DNA of 64,000 bases from Flavobacterium sp. UBA6135 (GTDB lineage: Bacteria; Bacteroidota; Bacteroidia; Flavobacteriales; Flavobacteriaceae). The notes beneath the pieces are model-generated. The model ran no database searches, had not been told where the DNA came from, and saw only the letters and a list, made by a program, of their open reading frames with translations. Position 1 is the first letter of the stretch, and each line of letters starts with the position of its first letter. The DNA lies in assembly GCF_002428305.1 (NCBI RefSeq), contig NZ_DIVJ01000028.1:45072-109071 (forward strand). The letters run 5' to 3'. Of this stretch, positions 7,308-16,900 are shown one piece after another. The translations under genes and the position numbers were made by a program.

Positions 7308-8645
7308 TTAATTCCATTTATTCTTTTGTTGTTCCTCTTTTTTTAAGATTTCCTGAATTTTTCGTTCTTCCCATGATTTTCCATAACCAAAAGTTTCCAT
7401 GGCATGAAAAAACACACCCATTCCCCAGCCTAACATTGGAAACCAAAACCATTGAAATTTTGAAGTATTAAAATTTACAATGATTAAAATTGGAATGACC
7501 AAGCAATACGAAATTAAATTTCCGTAAAACCCTTTTATTTTTTCCACTCGATCTCTGGCTCTGGCATAAGCCATATTTTCATTATAATAATTTTGCGTTT
7601 TCATAATTGTTATTTGTTTTGTTAATACGGGTAGATATACTTTGAAAGTAGACTCATTTTCATCTACCAAAACTTTTCTGTCTGTTAAAATAGCATAGCG
7701 GTTTACAATATTTTGCAATCCAACACCTTTTCTTTCGGACAAAACTTCTTTTTTTTGTAAATTATTTTCAACTACAAGTTGATTGTTTTCTATATAAATT
7801 TTAATGTGTAACGGCTTGCTTTCACTCACCACATTATGTTTGATACAATTTTCTAAAAGCAATTGAAGTGACAATGGCACCACTTTGGCATCTTCATTAT
7901 CAAAATTCTCCGGTAACTCATAAGTGATGCTTTTTTCAAATCGCATTTTCAACAAGTTCATATACGTTTTAGCAAAGTTTAATTCTTCCTGAACCGATAC
8001 CAATTCTTTGTCTTTTTGTTCTAAAACATAGCGATATATTTTAGATAAAGAAGTGGTAAACTTTTGAGCACTTTCCGGATTTTCTTCTATCAATGAACTC
8101 AAGACATTCAAACTATTGAACAAAAAATGCGGGTCAATTTGATTCTTTAAACTTTCAAATTGTGCAGAAGCTGTTCCGGCAATTACTTTTTGTTCTTTTA
8201 CTTTATTTTCCTGATAGGCTTTGTAAAAATAAAAAGCATGAATTCCGAGAGTTACAATGAACGTAATAATGATAGCGACAATATAATTTGAAGGCTTTTC
8301 GTTGGCTAAAAAATCGGTGAAAGATTGGTTTTCCATCACAACATCTTCAAAAATTCGTAATAAAAATATAACCAAAAGACTGATTAAGAACGAGGTAAAA
8401 GCACCTATAACAAGTCGTTTTTTTGTAAATCGATTGGACTTAAAAACAGTATCCAGTTTTTGAAAAACAAAACTGTTTGCAAAGTATAAAGAATAACCAT
8501 AAAGCATTGTGTAACCAAAATTCACAAGCAAATTATTATCGAAAATTATTTTTCTGCCCATTAAAAACTGAATTAAGATAAGCACTAAAAAAACACTTAA
8601 ACTAATCCAGGTTGCTCTGGGAAATTCTTTGATATACTTTTCCAT
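7308..8645 (-). CDS. LytS-type sensor histidine kinase fused to a C-terminal 2TM domain
   Basis: Residue numbers are from the ATG at 8645. About four N-terminal membrane helices (residues 10-145) form the sensor. A His_kinase block follows with H173 in 'LKNQIDPHFLFNSLNVLSSLIEE', then an HATPase segment with N box 'LQLLLENCIKHN' and 'GVGLQNIVNRY'. After 'FKVYLPVLTKQITI' the protein continues without a stop into a complete 2TM domain (about 365-440: 'RVEKIKGFYGNLISYCLVIPILIIVNF...SWEERKIQEILKKEE'). The join looks like loss of a stop between formerly separate genes, since the 2TM part begins 'MKTQNYYNENMAYARA', a plausible former start. A start at 8675 is possible but would overlap the upstream gene. 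It probably phosphorylates the LytTR regulator at 5831-6586. Confidence 0.92.
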   Translation of the reverse strand: MEKYIKEFPRATWISLSVFLVLILIQFLMGRKIIFDNNLLVNFGYTMLYGYSLYFANSFVFQKLDTVFKSNRFTKKRLVIGAFTSFLISLLVIFLLRIFEDVVMENQSFTDFLANEKPSNYIVAIIITFIVTLGIHAFYFYKAYQENKVKEQKVIAGTASAQFESLKNQIDPHFLFNSLNVLSSLIEENPESAQKFTTSLSKIYRYVLEQKDKELVSVQEELNFAKTYMNLLKMRFEKSITYELPENFDNEDAKVVPLSLQLLLENCIKHNVVSESKPLHIKIYIENNQLVVENNLQKKEVLSERKGVGLQNIVNRYAILTDRKVLVDENESTFKVYLPVLTKQITIMKTQNYYNENMAYARARDRVEKIKGFYGNLISYCLVIPILIIVNFNTSKFQWFWFPMLGWGMGVFFHAMETFGYGKSWEERKIQEILKKEEQQKNKWN

Positions 8646-8652
8646 TTTGTTA

Positions 8653-9273
8653 TTATTTACATGCTTTTGCAGCATCTTGAGCTCTGTCTAATCCCCATTT
8701 AGGATGAAAAACAGTTTGAGGTTTAAAAGTAGCAAAAAGTTCGATTGCTTTTTCAATTTGAACACAGATTGGTTTGGTATCAGTTCCAAAAAATCGAGCA
8801 GATCCCATTTCAAATTCGGCTTTACTGAACACTACTCTAGGATTATTTGGTTCTATTTGTTCAGCCTTTGCATAGATTTCCATTACTTTTCCTGATAACT
8901 TCATTCCGTTAGTCATTGGGTCAAAAGCAATCCAAGCGGTGTGAATCATGGCTTGCATCACTAACAATTCAACATTATTTGGATATTTGTTTAACTCAAC
9001 ATCCAATGCTGATTGAGCTTTAGTCAGCAAAGCATTCACTTGATCTTTGTCTTTGGTTGCAAAAGCGGTAGTTGTATTAACTAAAGCTACATAATAATTT
9101 GGTAACCAATTGTCTTTTTCTGCCGATGCAATACGTTCAAACATAGCCGAAGATTCTGTGTTTTTTCCTTCACCCCAAAGTGCGAAAGCTTTTCCCATTC
9201 CTTGTTCAAATTGACTTTGTCCGTTTACTATTGAAACGACTAAAAGTGCGAGGGTGATGATAATTTTTGTCAT
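8653..9273 (-). CDS. Exported TPR-like protein, first gene of the kinase operon
   Basis: A 206-residue protein with an N-terminal signal peptide ('KIIITLALLVVSIVNGQSQ', cleavage probably after G-Q-S). The mature part is alpha-helical with alanine-rich TPR-like repeats ('GKAFALWGEGKNTESSAMFERIASAEKDNWLPNYYVALVNT', 'AKAEQIEPNNPRVVFSKAEFEMGSARFFG'). It ends 7 bp before the preferred kinase start, so it is probably cotranscribed and may act as a periplasmic partner of the sensor; that is inference. Proteins of this type precede 2TM/LytTR operons in related genomes. Confidence 0.8.
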   Translation of the reverse strand: MTKIIITLALLVVSIVNGQSQFEQGMGKAFALWGEGKNTESSAMFERIASAEKDNWLPNYYVALVNTTTAFATKDKDQVNALLTKAQSALDVELNKYPNNVELLVMQAMIHTAWIAFDPMTNGMKLSGKVMEIYAKAEQIEPNNPRVVFSKAEFEMGSARFFGTDTKPICVQIEKAIELFATFKPQTVFHPKWGLDRAQDAAKACK

Positions 9274-9460
9274 AATTTTAATTTTTAAATTGTTAGATTT
9301 TTGGATTGTTATATTCTTTGATTATTAGATTATTAGATTTTTTGATTATTAGATTTTTTGAATTTTGATATTGAATTTTAATACTGATCTATAATTTACT
9401 GATTCAAATTTCCATCATAATATCAAGTTTTAAAAAAGAGTCTGACTGAACTGTTGATTT
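9274..9460. repeat. Low-complexity spacer with ATTAGATTTTTTGATT-type tandem repeats
   Basis: About 9295-9365 repeats the unit (T)GATTATTAGATTTTTT several times, including two near-identical 17-bp copies at about 9328-9361. No coding potential is visible. It separates the minus-strand kinase operon from the plus-strand toxin-antitoxin operon. Confidence 0.55.
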
Positions 9461-9492
9461 TTGAGGATGAATTGTTTTTTTTAGTATTTTTG
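9461..9492 (+). promoter_or_regulatory. Predicted promoter of the second toxin-antitoxin operon
   Basis: -33 TTG at 9461-9463, a 21-bp spacer and -7 TATTTTTG at 9485-9492 match the Bacteroidetes TTG/TAnnTTTG consensus; the antitoxin ATG follows at 9507. Confidence 0.5.
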
Positions 9493-9506
9493 ATAAAAGT
9501 TTGGCT

Positions 9507-9749
9507 ATGAGTACTGCAGAATTAAAATTGAAATTATTTCGTGAAATCGATACACTTGAAAATTCTAAATTAGAACGAGTTTACGGTGTTATTCTTAATT
9601 TTATCAATAATGAAAATGATACAAATGAGTTTGATTCTTTATCTCCTGCAAAACAAGAAGGTTTACTAAAAGCCATTGAAGAAATGAATTCTTCTGAAGG
9701 TATTGATCATAAAATTATGATGGATAATTTCAAGCGTAAATATGAATAA
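9507..9749 (+). CDS. Putative antitoxin, second RelE/ParE-type pair
   Basis: An 80-residue acidic, helical protein ('MSTAELKLKLFREIDTLENSKLERVYGVILNFINN', then 'LSPAKQEGLLKAIEEMNSSEGIDHKIMMDNFKRKY'). The last block is typical of antitoxins that partner ParE-like toxins in Flavobacteria. The ATG at 9507 is chosen; a TTG two codons upstream is also in frame but less likely. It overlaps the toxin start by 8 bp. Likely self-regulated from the promoter at 9461-9492. Confidence 0.78.
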   Translation: MSTAELKLKLFREIDTLENSKLERVYGVILNFINNENDTNEFDSLSPAKQEGLLKAIEEMNSSEGIDHKIMMDNFKRKYE

Positions 9750-10038
9750 ACCAATTAAGTGGTCATCTTTCGCACACAATGATTTAACCAACTTACTCGA
9801 CTATTTAGAAGCTAAATGGAATAAAAAAAGTTGTCTAGTTTTCTTAAACAAACTCGATTTTTGTGTTGACTTAATCGAAAAAAATCCAAATTTATTTCCT
9901 TTTTTCAATAAAAAACTTGGTATCAGAAAATGTGTTGTTACAAAATATAATACACTTTTTTATAAAATTTCAGACACCAAAATTGATATACTTCGTTTAT
10001 ATGATACCCGTCAAAATGATAAAACTTTAAAATTTTGA
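9742..10038 (+). CDS. RelE/ParE-superfamily toxin, second pair
   Basis: A 98-residue basic protein: 'PIKWSSFAHNDLTNLLDYLEAKWNKKSCLVFLNKLDFCVDLIEKNPNLFP' then 'IRKCVVTKYNTLFYKISDTKIDILRLYDTRQN'. The closing 'LYDTRQN' is the ParE-like signature also present as 'WDTRQN' in the toxin at 3686-3991, but the two proteins are clearly diverged, so this is not a recent duplication. Start overlaps the antitoxin by 8 bp. It converges on the TonB-dependent receptor gene, 25 bp away. Confidence 0.83.
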   Translation: MNKPIKWSSFAHNDLTNLLDYLEAKWNKKSCLVFLNKLDFCVDLIEKNPNLFPFFNKKLGIRKCVVTKYNTLFYKISDTKIDILRLYDTRQNDKTLKF

Positions 10039-10063
10039 CTATTTAAAAAAATCAACTTCTTTC

Positions 10064-12217
10064 CTACAAATTCTCCAATTGATTCGTCTTCTTATTATCA
10101 CTAATCGTCCAAAAGAAACCAACAAAGAAAAAACGATCTGCAGGTTGACCAATAGCTCTGCGTTGAAATTGGCCATTCATATCAGGTGAATTAGCATATT
10201 GATAACCAAACACGTTGTCTGTTCGAATGATGTTAGAAACCGAGAAATACAAAATCTTTTGTTGCGAAAGCAAATACGCCCAGTTGAAACTCAAATTCTG
10301 AAAGGCTTTCGTTTTTCCGTTCATGAAATCCATTTCATTGGGATTGTTGTAAGGTCGACCGGAATTAACAATGTACGAAAATCCAATTTGCGATTTCCAA
10401 TCATCAATCCAATGTTTAGTAACAATCGACAAGGTATGATCAGCAATAAAACTGGGGGTTACTTGGTTAGGAAAATTCAAATAATCACGTTCCGTATCTA
10501 TGTACGAATACGAAACCCAATAATCGGTATTTTTGAACGTTTTATTATCTCGCCAAAAAACATCTATCCCTTTAGCAAAACCGGAACCTTCATTGGTGAA
10601 AACGGAATTGAATTGAGCTATATTCGTATCAAATTTAACCAAATCGTCATATTTTTTATAATATGCTTCCGCTCTAAACAAACGTCCATCCTTATTATGT
10701 TGAAAATTCAAGATATAATGACTTGCTTTTTCCGATTCAAAATCATTAGAATATTTGATATAATCCGCTCTCGGAGTTTGAACAAAATCGCCATAAGCAA
10801 ACGAAAACTGTCCATTTTTTGAAACTTTGTACGCAAAAGAACCTCTAGGCGAAAGTCGAAATTCATCCAACAAATTGTTTTGCGAAGCTCTTGCTCCCAC
10901 TTTCATTGCTAATTTTTTACTAAAGAAAATATCCGTTTCAGCATAAGCGGCAGCAATTGAATTTTGATAGCCAACTTTAAAATTTTCTCCTTGAAATTCG
11001 GAAAATTTTTCATCAAAATCGGTTACAAAATAATCAGTTCCGGCAGTAATTTTAATTCGTTCGGTGAATTTCTTTCCCACTTTAATTTTTAAATGAATAG
11101 CGTTTTCATCATTTTCAATTTGGTTAGCATTGATTCCAATCTTATTAATGCCCAAACCATAACTCATTCCTGTATGTAAGCTCCAATTATTACCGAAAGT
11201 TCCTTTATAAGATGCATTGCCATAAAAATTATTATTCTGTAAATCAAAGCGAACTTTCTCAGTTTGATTGATATCTTCCTGATTGATATCAAATTGAGCC
11301 ACATCAAATGAACCATAAACTTTCAATAAACCATTTCTAAATTGATAACGATAAACCAATTCTCCGGCTAACGATTGATAGGGTTTATTCCAATCAACCG
11401 CTTGCGGAATCAGTTTCTGATACGGTTCCAAATTGATATAAGCCGCATTAAAAGTCAACGAATTTTTATTCCATTTTTGTGTATTTCCGATTCCTAATCC
11501 AACCGTCATTAACGAAATATCGGTTTGTTCTTGAATAGGTTCATCGATGGTATTTAAAGTCAACACACTCGAAAGAGCTTCGCCAAATTCAGCACTATAA
11601 CCTCCAGTTGAAAACGAAATTCCATTAAATAAAAACGGTGAAAATCGTCCGCGGGTTGGCAAGTTATCTGCCGTTGCACCATACGGTTGAGCCACTCGAA
11701 GTCCGTCAACAAACGTTTGAGTTTCATCGGCTTCACCACCACGAACGAATAAACGACCACTTTCACCAACGGTTTGAGTTCCTGGTAATGTATTCAAAGC
11801 TCCGATGATATCTCCGGCTGCTCCGGCTGTTGTAACAATATCCAACGGTTTCAAAACAGAAACTCTGGCTTTATCTCCGGCTTCGAAAGTTCCAGCTGTT
11901 ACAACAACTGCATCTAATGCATTAACACTTTCTTTAAGTTTGATTGTTTGATTGTTGAAATTAGCAACATCAATTTGCTTTTTGAATGTTTCGAAGGAAA
12001 GATAGCTGACGATTAAAATTTTAGTTCCAATTTCTGATGTATTGAATTTAAAAAATCCATTTTCATCAGAAGAAGCACCATCGTATGTTCCTTCTAAATA
12101 AATATTTGCTCCGGGAATGGCAATTCCTTTTTCATCCACTACTTTACCGGAAATTTCTGTTTGAGCATAAGTTTGAAGTCCAATAACAAAAAGTAGTAAT
12201 GTAAAAATAGTTCTCAT
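10064..12217 (-). CDS. TonB-dependent receptor with carboxypeptidase-like regulatory domain
   Basis: An outer-membrane protein of 717 residues: signal peptide 'TIFTLLLFVIGLQTYAQ'; CarboxypepD_reg-like domain (about 20-95, 'ISGKVVDEKGIAIPGANIYLEGTYDGASSDENGFFKF'); plug domain (about 105-220, 'AGAAGDIIGALNTLPGTQTVGESGRLFVRGGEADETQTFVDG'); beta-barrel to the end. There is no SusD partner and no adjacent FecR/sigma pair, so the substrate is not suggested by context. Single gene, convergent with the toxin-antitoxin operon. The barrel ends in 'FFFVGFFWTISDNKKTNQLENL', so a few residues extend beyond the usual terminal aromatic. Confidence 0.93.
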   Translation of the reverse strand: MRTIFTLLLFVIGLQTYAQTEISGKVVDEKGIAIPGANIYLEGTYDGASSDENGFFKFNTSEIGTKILIVSYLSFETFKKQIDVANFNNQTIKLKESVNALDAVVVTAGTFEAGDKARVSVLKPLDIVTTAGAAGDIIGALNTLPGTQTVGESGRLFVRGGEADETQTFVDGLRVAQPYGATADNLPTRGRFSPFLFNGISFSTGGYSAEFGEALSSVLTLNTIDEPIQEQTDISLMTVGLGIGNTQKWNKNSLTFNAAYINLEPYQKLIPQAVDWNKPYQSLAGELVYRYQFRNGLLKVYGSFDVAQFDINQEDINQTEKVRFDLQNNNFYGNASYKGTFGNNWSLHTGMSYGLGINKIGINANQIENDENAIHLKIKVGKKFTERIKITAGTDYFVTDFDEKFSEFQGENFKVGYQNSIAAAYAETDIFFSKKLAMKVGARASQNNLLDEFRLSPRGSFAYKVSKNGQFSFAYGDFVQTPRADYIKYSNDFESEKASHYILNFQHNKDGRLFRAEAYYKKYDDLVKFDTNIAQFNSVFTNEGSGFAKGIDVFWRDNKTFKNTDYWVSYSYIDTERDYLNFPNQVTPSFIADHTLSIVTKHWIDDWKSQIGFSYIVNSGRPYNNPNEMDFMNGKTKAFQNLSFNWAYLLSQQKILYFSVSNIIRTDNVFGYQYANSPDMNGQFQRRAIGQPADRFFFVGFFWTISDNKKTNQLENL

Positions 12218-12304
12218 TTGGTTATATTTTGATGAGACAAAGTTGCTTCAAACCAAATCGATTTAAAATTGAATGTTACTGAGTTGTTAAAAATAAAGGA
12301 TGAA

Positions 12305-12334
12305 TTGAAATTAGAAATGAAATTTGTATCTTCG
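12305..12334 (+). promoter_or_regulatory. Predicted promoter for the small exported protein and NUDIX gene
   Basis: -33 TTG at 12305-12307, 19-bp spacer, -7 TATCTTCG at 12327-12334 (one mismatch to TAnnTTTG); ATG at 12351. Confidence 0.45.
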
Positions 12335-12350
12335 CTCAAAGGATTTTATC

Positions 12351-12797
12351 ATGAAAATAATCTTATCTTGTTTTTTTATTTCAATTTCTTCCATTATCTT
12401 TTCTCAAGAGATTATAGTCACATCTAACTTTTCGAAATTTTATTTTACAACGGAAAATGGTATAATTGAATTGAAATCTCCATCTTTTTTATTGCCAAAT
12501 TTTGAAAAAGAGAATGCTTTTACTAAAAATGAATATTCTTCAATTTCACTGAATTTAAATTTAGAAAAGCCAAAAACATTTTATATGTATGACAATTTTA
12601 CGGGAAAACACCTAAAATATAGTGTATCTCATACTAACTTTAAACCCATTCAATCCTTTTCTAATTTTTATGCATTTCAACAAACTTGCAATTTAGATAA
12701 TACAAATACCAAAACAACTTTTGCTGATTTTGGTAGTCATATTTTAAGTTCATTTATTGCTCAAAAAAAATTTAAATTAAAAGAAGGTTGTAAATAA
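12351..12797 (+). CDS. Small exported protein of unknown function
   Basis: A 148-residue protein beginning 'MKIILSCFFISISSIIFSQE', a clear signal peptide (cleavage probably before QE). The mature part is polar with no recognised domain; it ends 'HILSSFIAQKKFKLKEGCK' and has two cysteines. The ATG at 12351 is preferred over an upstream in-frame TTG at 12324 because it starts at the signal peptide and sits 17 bp after the predicted -7 box. It ends 6 bp before the NUDIX gene, so the two are probably cotranscribed. Confidence 0.7.
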   Translation: MKIILSCFFISISSIIFSQEIIVTSNFSKFYFTTENGIIELKSPSFLLPNFEKENAFTKNEYSSISLNLNLEKPKTFYMYDNFTGKHLKYSVSHTNFKPIQSFSNFYAFQQTCNLDNTNTKTTFADFGSHILSSFIAQKKFKLKEGCK

Positions 12798-12803
12798 TTA
12801 TCA

Positions 12804-13385
12804 ATGAACCCAAAAATCCAAATCACCAAAACCGAATTACTTTCTGATAATTGGTACCTACTAAATAAAGTCACATTTGAATTTACACCCGAAAATGGCG
12901 AGCCCGAAATGCAACGCAGAGAAGTTTATGATCGTGGAAACGGAGCCGCAATTTTGTTGTACAATAAAGAAAAACAAACCGTCATTTTAACCCGTCAATT
13001 TCGATTACCTACATTCTTAAACGGAAACGAAAGCGGCATGATGATTGAAGTTTGTGCCGGACTTTTAGACGAAAATAATGCAGAAGACTGCATCAAACGT
13101 GAAACCGAGGAAGAAACCGGTTACCGCATTCAAGAGGTAAAAAAAGTATTTGAAGCCTATATGTCGCCCGGAGCTGTAACCGAAATTTTATACTTTTTTA
13201 CAGCCGAATATCAACCGGAAATGAAAGTGAGTGAGGGAGGTGGTTTAGCCACAGAACACGAATATATTGAAGTCTTAGAACTCGATTTTAACCAAGCTTT
13301 AAAAATGGTTTATGACGGAAAAATTAAAGATGCGAAGACGATAATGTTATTGTTGCATGCTAAGAGTCAATCCATTCTAAACTAA
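12804..13385 (+). CDS. nudK: NUDIX hydrolase, GDP-mannose pyrophosphatase-like (NudK)
   Basis: Hydrolyses a nucleoside diphosphate linked to another moiety, in the NudK group GDP-sugars such as GDP-mannose. Seen: NUDIX box 'GLLDENNAEDCIKRETEEETGYRI' (G-x5-E-x7-REx2EExG-type, centred near residue 100), upstream 'YDRGNGAAILLYNKEKQTVILTRQFRLP', downstream 'MSPGAVTEILYFFTAEY' and 'EGGGLATEHEYIEVLELDF', the last typical of the ADP-ribose/GDP-mannose pyrophosphatase clade. 193 residues, usual length. Cotranscribed with the small exported protein; followed by a strong hairpin at 13386-13420. Substrate assignment is by family resemblance. Confidence 0.88.
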   Translation: MNPKIQITKTELLSDNWYLLNKVTFEFTPENGEPEMQRREVYDRGNGAAILLYNKEKQTVILTRQFRLPTFLNGNESGMMIEVCAGLLDENNAEDCIKRETEEETGYRIQEVKKVFEAYMSPGAVTEILYFFTAEYQPEMKVSEGGGLATEHEYIEVLELDFNQALKMVYDGKIKDAKTIMLLLHAKSQSILN

Positions 13386-13420
13386 AAAATCGGACAACAA
13401 AAAAACAGCTGTCCGATTTT
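13386..13420. terminator. Bidirectional terminator hairpin
   Basis: AAAATCGGACA (13386-13396) pairs perfectly with TGTCCGATTTT (13410-13420) around a 13-nt loop. A/T runs on both sides let it end transcripts from the NUDIX gene (+) and from the RND operon (-). Confidence 0.8.
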
Positions 13421-13435
13421 CAATCAACCAAAAAA

Positions 13436-13624
13436 TCAATCTTTAATTTTAAAAACTTTAGTTAAAATATCATCCATCAAACACCATTTGGTTAAGGATG
13501 ATTGTAATAAATTGGCCCCCACAAAAGCGGTAAACCATAACCAATTGATGTTTACATATATCGCCAGCAAAATACTGAGCAAGATAAACGTTCCGGCTAT
13601 ACCTCTCACGATTCGATTTTTCAT
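13436..13624 (-). CDS. DUF2892 (YgaP-like) small membrane protein
   Basis: A 62-residue protein with two hydrophobic helices ('GIAGTFILLSILLAIYV', 'LWFTAFVGANLLQSSLTKWC') and the 'C..DDILTKVF' tail of the DUF2892 / inner-membrane YgaP-like domain, often found with rhodanese or sulfur-handling genes. It is the last gene of the TolC-MFP-RND operon, 17 bp after the small protein at 13642-13950. Function unknown; the link to thiol or reactive sulfur stress is inference from where this domain usually occurs. Confidence 0.85.
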   Translation of the reverse strand: MKNRIVRGIAGTFILLSILLAIYVNINWLWFTAFVGANLLQSSLTKWCLMDDILTKVFKIKD

Positions 13625-13641
13625 AATAAAATTAGTTTTGT

Positions 13642-13950
13642 TTAATTAGTTGTTTTTTCAATAGGAACAATGGAAGCATGAATCTTTGAATGTACTTCGC
13701 AAGTAAGATTAAATCGATTCAATTCTAACAATATGGATTCCGTTTGTTGTTCCGTTACAAAAGCAAAGAACAACAAGGATGTGGTTTCATTCATCTCTGT
13801 GGCAAACCAATTAGTTTCTACTGCATCCATGGTACTGTCTCTGAATCCGGTTACTTCGCGATAGGAATAGGTCTGTACTCCATTTTCCTTTAATTGCTTT
13901 TTTACCTCAAGTCCAAATTCTTGCACGGCAGTGATTATTAATAGTTTCAT
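13642..13950 (-). CDS. Small PII-like / DUF3240-like protein of the RND operon
   Basis: A 102-residue cytosolic protein, 'KLLIITAVQEFGLEVKKQLKENGVQTYSYREVTGF', with alternating beta and alpha character that fits a ferredoxin-like PII-type fold; the last third is 'LLFFAFVTEQQTESILLELNRFNLTCEVHSKIHASIVPIE'. Comparable small proteins follow CusA/RND genes in Bacteroidetes and Proteobacteria, and a PII-like sensor role is plausible but unproven. It lies 6 bp downstream of the RND permease. Confidence 0.65.
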   Translation of the reverse strand: MKLLIITAVQEFGLEVKKQLKENGVQTYSYREVTGFRDSTMDAVETNWFATEMNETTSLLFFAFVTEQQTESILLELNRFNLTCEVHSKIHASIVPIEKTTN

Positions 13951-13956
13951 TATCTC

Positions 13957-16900
13957 TTAATTTAGATTATTATCCTGTTCAGTGTTTTCATCTGTATTTT
14001 TGATTTCATTATGTTCCCATTTCTTCCGTTCGGTGATATAATAAATCAAGGGAACAACAATTAAAGTTAAGAGTGTCGATACAATCGCTCCGGCAACTAA
14101 CGAAATCGCTAATCCTTGAAAAATTGGGTCAAATAAGATGATAGAAGCTCCAATTACAACGGCTCCGGTGGTTAATAAAATTGGAGTGGTTCGCACGGCT
14201 CCGGCTTCAATGATGGCTTGTTTTAATTCGATTCCGTCGTTTAATCTAATTTCTATAAAATCAATTAATAAAACCGAGTTTCGAACCATCACACCGGCTA
14301 AAGCAATCATTCCGATGAAAGAAGTTGCCGTAAAGAAAGCTCCTAACAACCAGTGTCCTAGCACAATTCCTACCAACGAAAGCGGAATGGCCAACATCAT
14401 CACAATGGGTGTTTTGAAGTTTTGAAACCAACCTACAATTAACATATAAATTACTAAAATTACAACTAAGAAAGCCACTCCTAAATCTCGGAAAACTTCT
14501 AAGGTAATTTGCCATTCTCCATACCATTTTACAGTAAAATTACTTTCATCGGATGGTTGTTCCATATACAATTCATTGATAGAATAGCCTTTTGGCAAAT
14601 TCATTTTTTTAAGTTTTTCTTCCATTCCTAAAATGGCATACACCGGACTTTCTAAATCTCCCGCCATGTCTGCGGTAACATAAACAACCCGTTTTTGGTC
14701 TTTACGGTAAATGGTGTTTTGCAGGGTACTTTTCGTTACTTTCACCAAATCACTCACGGGAATCACATTTCCTTGTGAACCTTTAATTTTCAAGTTTTGA
14801 ATATCTTGCAACGACGTTTTATCTTGATCGTCAAGCGATAATACAATTCCAACCGGGTTATTAGAACGTTCGTCATACAAATTGGAAACAGGCATTTCTC
14901 GCAACAAATACGTCAAATTACCCACCACTTGTTGCGGAGCTATTCCGTTCAACATGGCTTTTTCTTTGTCCACTTCCAATTTATATTCAATTTGAGCATC
15001 TTCCACCATCCAATCAATATCTACAATATCAGGAGTGTTTTCTAAAATGGTTTTTACTTGGTGAGCTACTTTAATTTGCTCTTCATAATTTGGTCCGTAA
15101 ATTTCTGCAACCAAAGTAGAAAGTACCGGTGGTCCGGGTGGAACTTCAATGATCTTTACATTCGCACCATATTTTTTGGCAATTTTTTGTACTTCAGGAC
15201 GAACGATTTTGGCAATGTCATGACTTTGTAAATCACGGTCTTCTTTGTGTAATAAATTCACTTGAATGTCTGCCATGTTGCTTCCTCCTCGCAAATCGTA
15301 ATGACGCACTAATCCGTTGAATGTTATCGGTGCAGAAGCTCCTATATAATTTTGATAATCTACCACTTCCGGAACGGTTGACAAGTATTGAGCAATTTCT
15401 TTGGTAACCGCTGCTGTTCTTTCTAATGTTGTGCCTTCCGGCATATCAATCACTACTTGAAACTCATTTTTATTATCAAACGGTAACATTTTCACGGCCA
15501 CCGATTTGGTAAAAAACATCAATACCGAACCTATTAGCAATACCGTCGTAATTCCCAACATGACCATTCTTTTCTTAGAACTTTCTAAAAACGGTCGTTC
15601 TAATTTGTTGTAAATTCTATAAATACGAGAAGTTTCTAAACCTTGTTCTTCTTTGTGTGCTTGTTCGTCTTTTTCTCTTAATAAATGATAACCCAAATAA
15701 GGGGTCACGGTTAACGCAACAAACAACGATAAAATCATCGCAATAGAAGCTCCAATCGGCATCGGACTCATGTAAGGTCCCATCATTCCGGATACAAAAG
15801 CCATCGGAAGAATCGCTGCAATTACGGTGAATGTCGCTAAAATGGTTGGATTCCCAACTTCATTAATCGCATAAATGGCAGCTTGTTTAAATGGTAATCG
15901 CTTCATTTTGAAATGCCGGTGCATGTTTTCGGCGATGATGATACTGTCGTCAACCACAATTCCCACCACAAAAACAAGGGCAAAAAGTGTAATTCTATTC
16001 AACGTATAACCTAATAAATAATAACTGAATAAAGTCAGTGCAAAAGTCAACGGAACGGAAAAGAAAACTACTAATCCGCCTCTCCAGCCCATGGCTAACA
16101 TCACTAATATGGTTACAGCCAAGATGGCAACACCCAAATGCAATAACAACTCGCCTACTTTGTGTGAAGCCGTCTCCCCATAATTTCGAGTAACTTCCAC
16201 ATGCACATCATCGGGAATTAAATTGGTTTTGAGTTGTTCTACTCTTTCTAAAATCTTATCCGATATTTTCATTGCATCGGCACCTTTTACTTTTCCTACA
16301 GAAATAGTAACCGCGGGATATTCGCTTGGTTTATTGGCAAACTTTTCGTTCGCTTTTCCATACCCAAAAGAAACATAACTTCTTGCTGTAGAAGGTCCAT
16401 CTTGAATGGAAGCCACCTGTTTTAAATAAACCGGCATATTTTGATTTATTCCCACCACCAAATTTTCTACATCTTCGGCATTGGATAAAAATTTTCCGGT
16501 AGTGATTAAATATTCCGTGTCATTTTGCACAAAGCTTCCCGACTGCGAAGAACCGTTGTTGGCTTGAATCATTTGCATAATTCCTAACGCATCCACCTTG
16601 TTTTCGGCCATTTTGTCTTTGTCTAAAACCACTTTCAACTCACGGGTTCGTCCGCCAATTTCTTTGGTAATAGCTACATCTTTCACTTTTTCAATTTCCG
16701 AAGTAACTTCTTCTGCCAGTTGTCGAATTTCAAAATCATCGTATTTTTCACTCCATAACGTTAATCCCAACATCGGAACATCATCGATTGAACGCGTTTT
16801 TACCATCGGTTTATAAACGCCTTGCGGAAAAATATGTTCGTGTTTGGCTAATTCGTCATACAATTTTACATAAGAACGCTCAATGTCTTCACCCACATAA

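Noticed and set aside
14138..14527. Open frames opposite and out of phase with the RND pump gene
   Set aside because: The minus-strand 1080-residue RND protein has unbroken family motifs here; the other frames have no recognisable protein features.
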